Below are positions 61,901-64,000 of a DNA stretch of 64,000 bases, piece after piece. Under the pieces are notes generated by a model. That model was not told where the DNA came from. It ran no database searches and saw nothing but the letters and a program-made list of their open reading frames with translations. The first letter of the stretch is position 1; each line of letters starts with the position of its first letter. The position numbers and the translations under genes are program-made. Source of the stretch: Hexactinellida sp. DTS-2022 (Eukaryota; Porifera; Hexactinellida); assembly GCA_028753945.1 (NCBI GenBank), contig JAPNXP010000015.1, forward strand, positions 62,001 to 126,000. Reading direction: 5' to 3'.

Positions 61901-63136
61901 CTGCTATAAGAAAGCACTATATGCCTACTCTCTACCAAGCATAGATTAGCATTGCGCGCAGAAGCCTGGGCTATCTGATAGGCATAAGGGCTTCTCTTAG
62001 CTAGACTAGTTATGGAACTGAAACTATAGCGGCCCGGGGGCGAGGGCGAGGGGCGATTGTGGGAACGAGACCGTAGAACGGAATGTATGAATTATCCAGG
62101 AGCGCGAGACGCTACTTTTGGAGTTTGATTTTTTGAATTTTTAATTAGGAGCGCGAAAATTTGGAATCCTCTCCTTATACCTCAACATTAATTTGTGATT
62201 TAGGCGTATGAAAATTGGGTCAGACCAGGATTAGGAGTGTATTTAGAAATGGCTGTGTAATACATTATTGGAATGTATGAATAGAATAGAATCATCTGAT
62301 ATGAATACATAGTATGCGTATATTGGAACTAAGTTAGTTAGTTCTGATTACGGTGCAAATAGGCCTACGCGCAGCGGGAGAGGGAGCACTGGGCGGAACA
62401 GGGGGCAGGACAGGACCTGAGTGGGATCCTCTCGCGAGAGGGACACACCGACACCTTCGAACTGTCGGTGTTCGTGTGCACACTCGCGTTTCCATTCGTG
62501 CAGTGCAACCTGCATATATTCGAGCCTCGGTAGGTGTTACAAACCGGAACTAATAAGGGGATGTATTGATGGGTTGTCTCTAGGTACCGGCTGATGATCC
62601 GACAGGCGTGGGAGAGTGAGAGCAGGTGCTTCGGAATGTGTGTGCCACTTGGCGACACATTCTCAACCCACGGAACAGTGCTGAAGATAATTAGCCACAA
62701 AATTCTCGAGGACGGGAGGGTAATGATTGACACCATTGGGATCAGGAGGTGAGACACTATTTATAGAACTGACACCTCGTGACCTGGTTATAATAGGTTC
62801 TCCGTTGTGTCGCACCACAAGCGAGATGGCTACGTGGTGGCACGCGTGTGTCTCGTCAGCGACACCGAGCGACACCTCGACACGCGTCTACAGGAAAAGC
62901 TGTCTACCTTCTACCACTTGATGGCGCAGGCCCTTTCGTACCTCCCGTCCCAAATGGGGACCGTGCCGACCCTCTCGGAGGGACAGGGGGGGCCGGACGG
63001 GCCCGCGTGGATATGGCACGGGCTGAACTGCATGACGCACCTCAGGGACAGGGAAGTGACACACGAGGTGCTAAGTGGCACCTCTCTGGTGTCGCGGTAC
63101 CAACTGCTGGCCGACATGTTTAACGTTCCGGACTGA
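55945..63136 (+). CDS. LONRF: LONRF-type RING and LON-domain ubiquitin ligase
   Basis: Seven exons, 55945-56301, 56353-56651, 60771-61016, 61084-61204, 62363-62529, 62584-62748 and 62797-63136, are in phase and give 564 aa. Domain order matches LONRF1-3. A first RING-like region (LLCGVCQCVLYEP) is followed by TPR-like helices (NRWEEAMSLYTQAL, HVLLSNRSLAEV). A good C3HC4 RING follows (CSLCCRLFYRPTATPCGHTL, then CLDHNTTCPVC). The Lon N-domain closes it (LAFPFVQCNLHIFEPR, YRLMIRQAW, FSVVSHHKRDGYVVARV). The first RING has lost the Cys and His of its PCGH (here LTGQSVC), so it is probably not zinc-loaded. The 4.1-kb intron 56652-60770 holds the complete ARID1 gene on the minus strand. Confidence 0.9.
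56918..60529 (-). CDS. ARID1A: ARID1/BAF250 chromatin-remodelling subunit, nested in LONRF
   Basis: Four exons, 59402-60529, 58128-59344, 57710-58069 and 56918-57659 (phases 0, 2, 2), give 1148 aa, about half the human length. ARID1 is the DNA-binding subunit of the BAF (SWI/SNF) complex. A long Pro/Tyr/Gln-rich N-terminus is followed by the ARID: FYLKLFQFLHEAQGG, VNLFRLHKLVESSGGVKQLC, then NYQSKGSTGVKSLKQVYAKW. A Pro-rich middle carries KIKQEPD. The C-terminal BAF250_C domain has LDNVVFLHATHETQLGSMAI, VYLEYVREDIFVILCNMAGAL and NRSLFIELQPRLLALVC. A versus B cannot be separated in an invertebrate. The gene is complete inside a LONRF intron. Start is ATG 60529. Confidence 0.92.
60610..60745. 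mobile_element. Degraded relative of the TTTCATACAGGC MITE
   Basis: TTAGGAGCGCGAAAACTGCC, CCATAGAGTAATACAAAAC and a right end CCCTGTATGG resemble both the 34937-35074 element and repeat K. Ends are diverged. Lies between the ARID1 start and LONRF exon 3. Confidence 0.5.
62098..62268 (+). mobile_element. Dispersed repeat K, copy 4
   Basis: The best preserved copy: CCAGGAGCGCGAGACGCTAC, TTTTTAATTAGGAGCGCGAA, ACATTAATTTGTGATTTAGG, GGTCAGACCAGGATTAGGAG and end GGCTGTGTAATACATT. Lies in LONRF intron 4. No coding capacity. Confidence 0.8.
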
Positions 63137-63269
63137 CACACATTGTAATTAATTATGAACTGAACTGCGTTTTTGAATTTTCGGTAAACTAATTATTTGA
63201 ATTTCTTATACTCTACCAAAAGTGGCACATGTGTCGCCCTAAAGTGTCGGTTAACATTGCCTTCTTAGA

Positions 63270-63791
63270 ATGAGAGTGCTACTCTTGCTAGCACTCCTCG
63301 CATTACAGCTACATTCCTATGCATCAGCCGAGTCTTCAGGGGGCACGGACCCGTGTGCGGCACTTAACACCTCTTGCGAGGAGTGCATTCAGGGGGCACA
63401 GGGGACACAGGGGGGGAGCTGCTACTTCTGTAAGGGGGCGTGTGTCCAGCTGGACACCTCGGTCTCCTGTCCCCTGGCGGACCTGAGAGTGGGACAGTGC
63501 CACCTCTCGGCCGTGGCGCTAATCGTGGTGACAAGTGGCGCAGTCTTCATGGCGGTGTCGGTGGCGTGTGTCCTGGCGGGCCTGGCGCTATACTGCTACT
63601 GCAGATTCTGTCGCAGGGGCACACGCGCCCCCCGGACAAGTGGCACAAGTGGCAGGGCTGACACGGACATGCGGGAGATGCAGGAGCGCCACTCGCAGAG
63701 GCGCGCCGAGCGGACCGCGCGGAACGACGAGACCCGCCGTAAGTACGGACTCGGGGACGAGGAGGACACCAGTCGGTACCAGAGATTGTAG
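63270..63791 (+). CDS. PTTG1IP: PTTG1IP-like type I membrane protein with PSI domain
   Basis: Intronless, 173 aa. An N-terminal signal peptide (MRVLLLLALLALQLHSYASA) is followed by a Cys-rich PSI-like ectodomain (CEECIQGAQG, GSCYFCKGAC). One membrane helix (about residues 80-110) and a basic cytosolic tail follow, with QRRAERTARNDETRRKYGL. The R..R.DE.R.KYGL signature and the length match PTTG1IP (PBF), which in vertebrates binds securin. Its role in non-vertebrates is unknown. Starts 134 bp after the LONRF stop on the same strand. Confidence 0.9.
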   Translation: MRVLLLLALLALQLHSYASAESSGGTDPCAALNTSCEECIQGAQGTQGGSCYFCKGACVQLDTSVSCPLADLRVGQCHLSAVALIVVTSGAVFMAVSVACVLAGLALYCYCRFCRRGTRAPRTSGTSGRADTDMREMQERHSQRRAERTARNDETRRKYGLGDEEDTSRYQRL

Positions 63792-64000
63792 CTATTTATA
63801 GACAGTGAGAGATTTCAATGCACCCTTTAATAAATATAACTCTTGTAACTAACTTGTCAATACAAACTATTCTATAACAACTACAACAACAAACAAACAA
63901 CAACAAACAAACAAACAATACAAACATACTAACAATATGCAATAACAACACAAACAAACAAACAAACGAACAAACAACAACAACAACAACAATAATAAAT
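63792..64000. repeat. PTTG1IP 3' region with AAC/CAAA simple repeats
   Basis: A CTATTTATAG lies just after the stop and AATAAA at about 63830 is a plausible poly(A) signal. From about 63880 the sequence is an irregular array of AAC and CAAA units running to the window edge. Confidence 0.7.

Overview
This is a gene-dense piece of a eukaryotic nuclear genome, almost certainly from an animal. About 24 protein genes were rebuilt by eye from phase-consistent exons. They include animal-type regulators (LDB/CLIM, ARID1/BAF250, LONRF, a stonin-like endocytic adaptor, a PH-SH2 adaptor, SLC41, PTTG1IP) and a ciliary protein (CFAP58). Coding sequence is GC-rich and spacers are AT-rich. Introns are mostly 40-70 nt and intergenic gaps are often under 150 bp. 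That compactness, together with an intronless NHL-repeat gene family, suggests an early-branching metazoan such as a sponge (possibly a glass sponge). The species guess is inference only.

Layout. 0-16.3 kb is all plus strand: 3' part of a WD40 gene, an ELOVL4/5-type elongase, an NHL-propeller gene, SRRM2 (15 exons), a possible small exon, a TKL-type kinase, ADCK5 and LRMDA. 16.5-50.3 kb is almost all minus strand: stonin-like, an ELOVL6-type elongase, PMVK, UBE4, an unknown protein with several Grb2-type YxN motifs, BLM helicase, a second TKL-type kinase, SLC41A, FTSJ3, a second NHL gene, CFAP58 and a PH-SH2 adaptor. 50.8-63.8 kb holds IVD (minus), LONRF (plus) and PTTG1IP (plus).

Three genes lie complete, on the opposite strand, inside introns of other genes: TBC1D22 in SLC41A, LDB in IVD, and ARID1 in LONRF.

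The genes do not form one pathway. Related functions do recur: lipid and isoprenoid metabolism (two elongases, PMVK, IVD), nuclear RNA and DNA machinery (SRRM2, FTSJ3, BLM, ARID1, LDB), ubiquitin ligases (UBE4, LONRF), and phosphotyrosine signalling (the PH-SH2 adaptor and the YxN-rich protein).

The non-coding space is filled by short inverted-repeat elements of at least seven families, tandem repeats, and a small vocabulary of very frequent words. The most striking word is CTATTTATAG/CTATAAATAG. It ends several introns, sits in tandem arrays, forms two stop codons, and also occurs inside exons in more than one reading frame. Exon boundaries were inferred from GT-AG sites, reading phase and family alignment from memory; no database or program was used.
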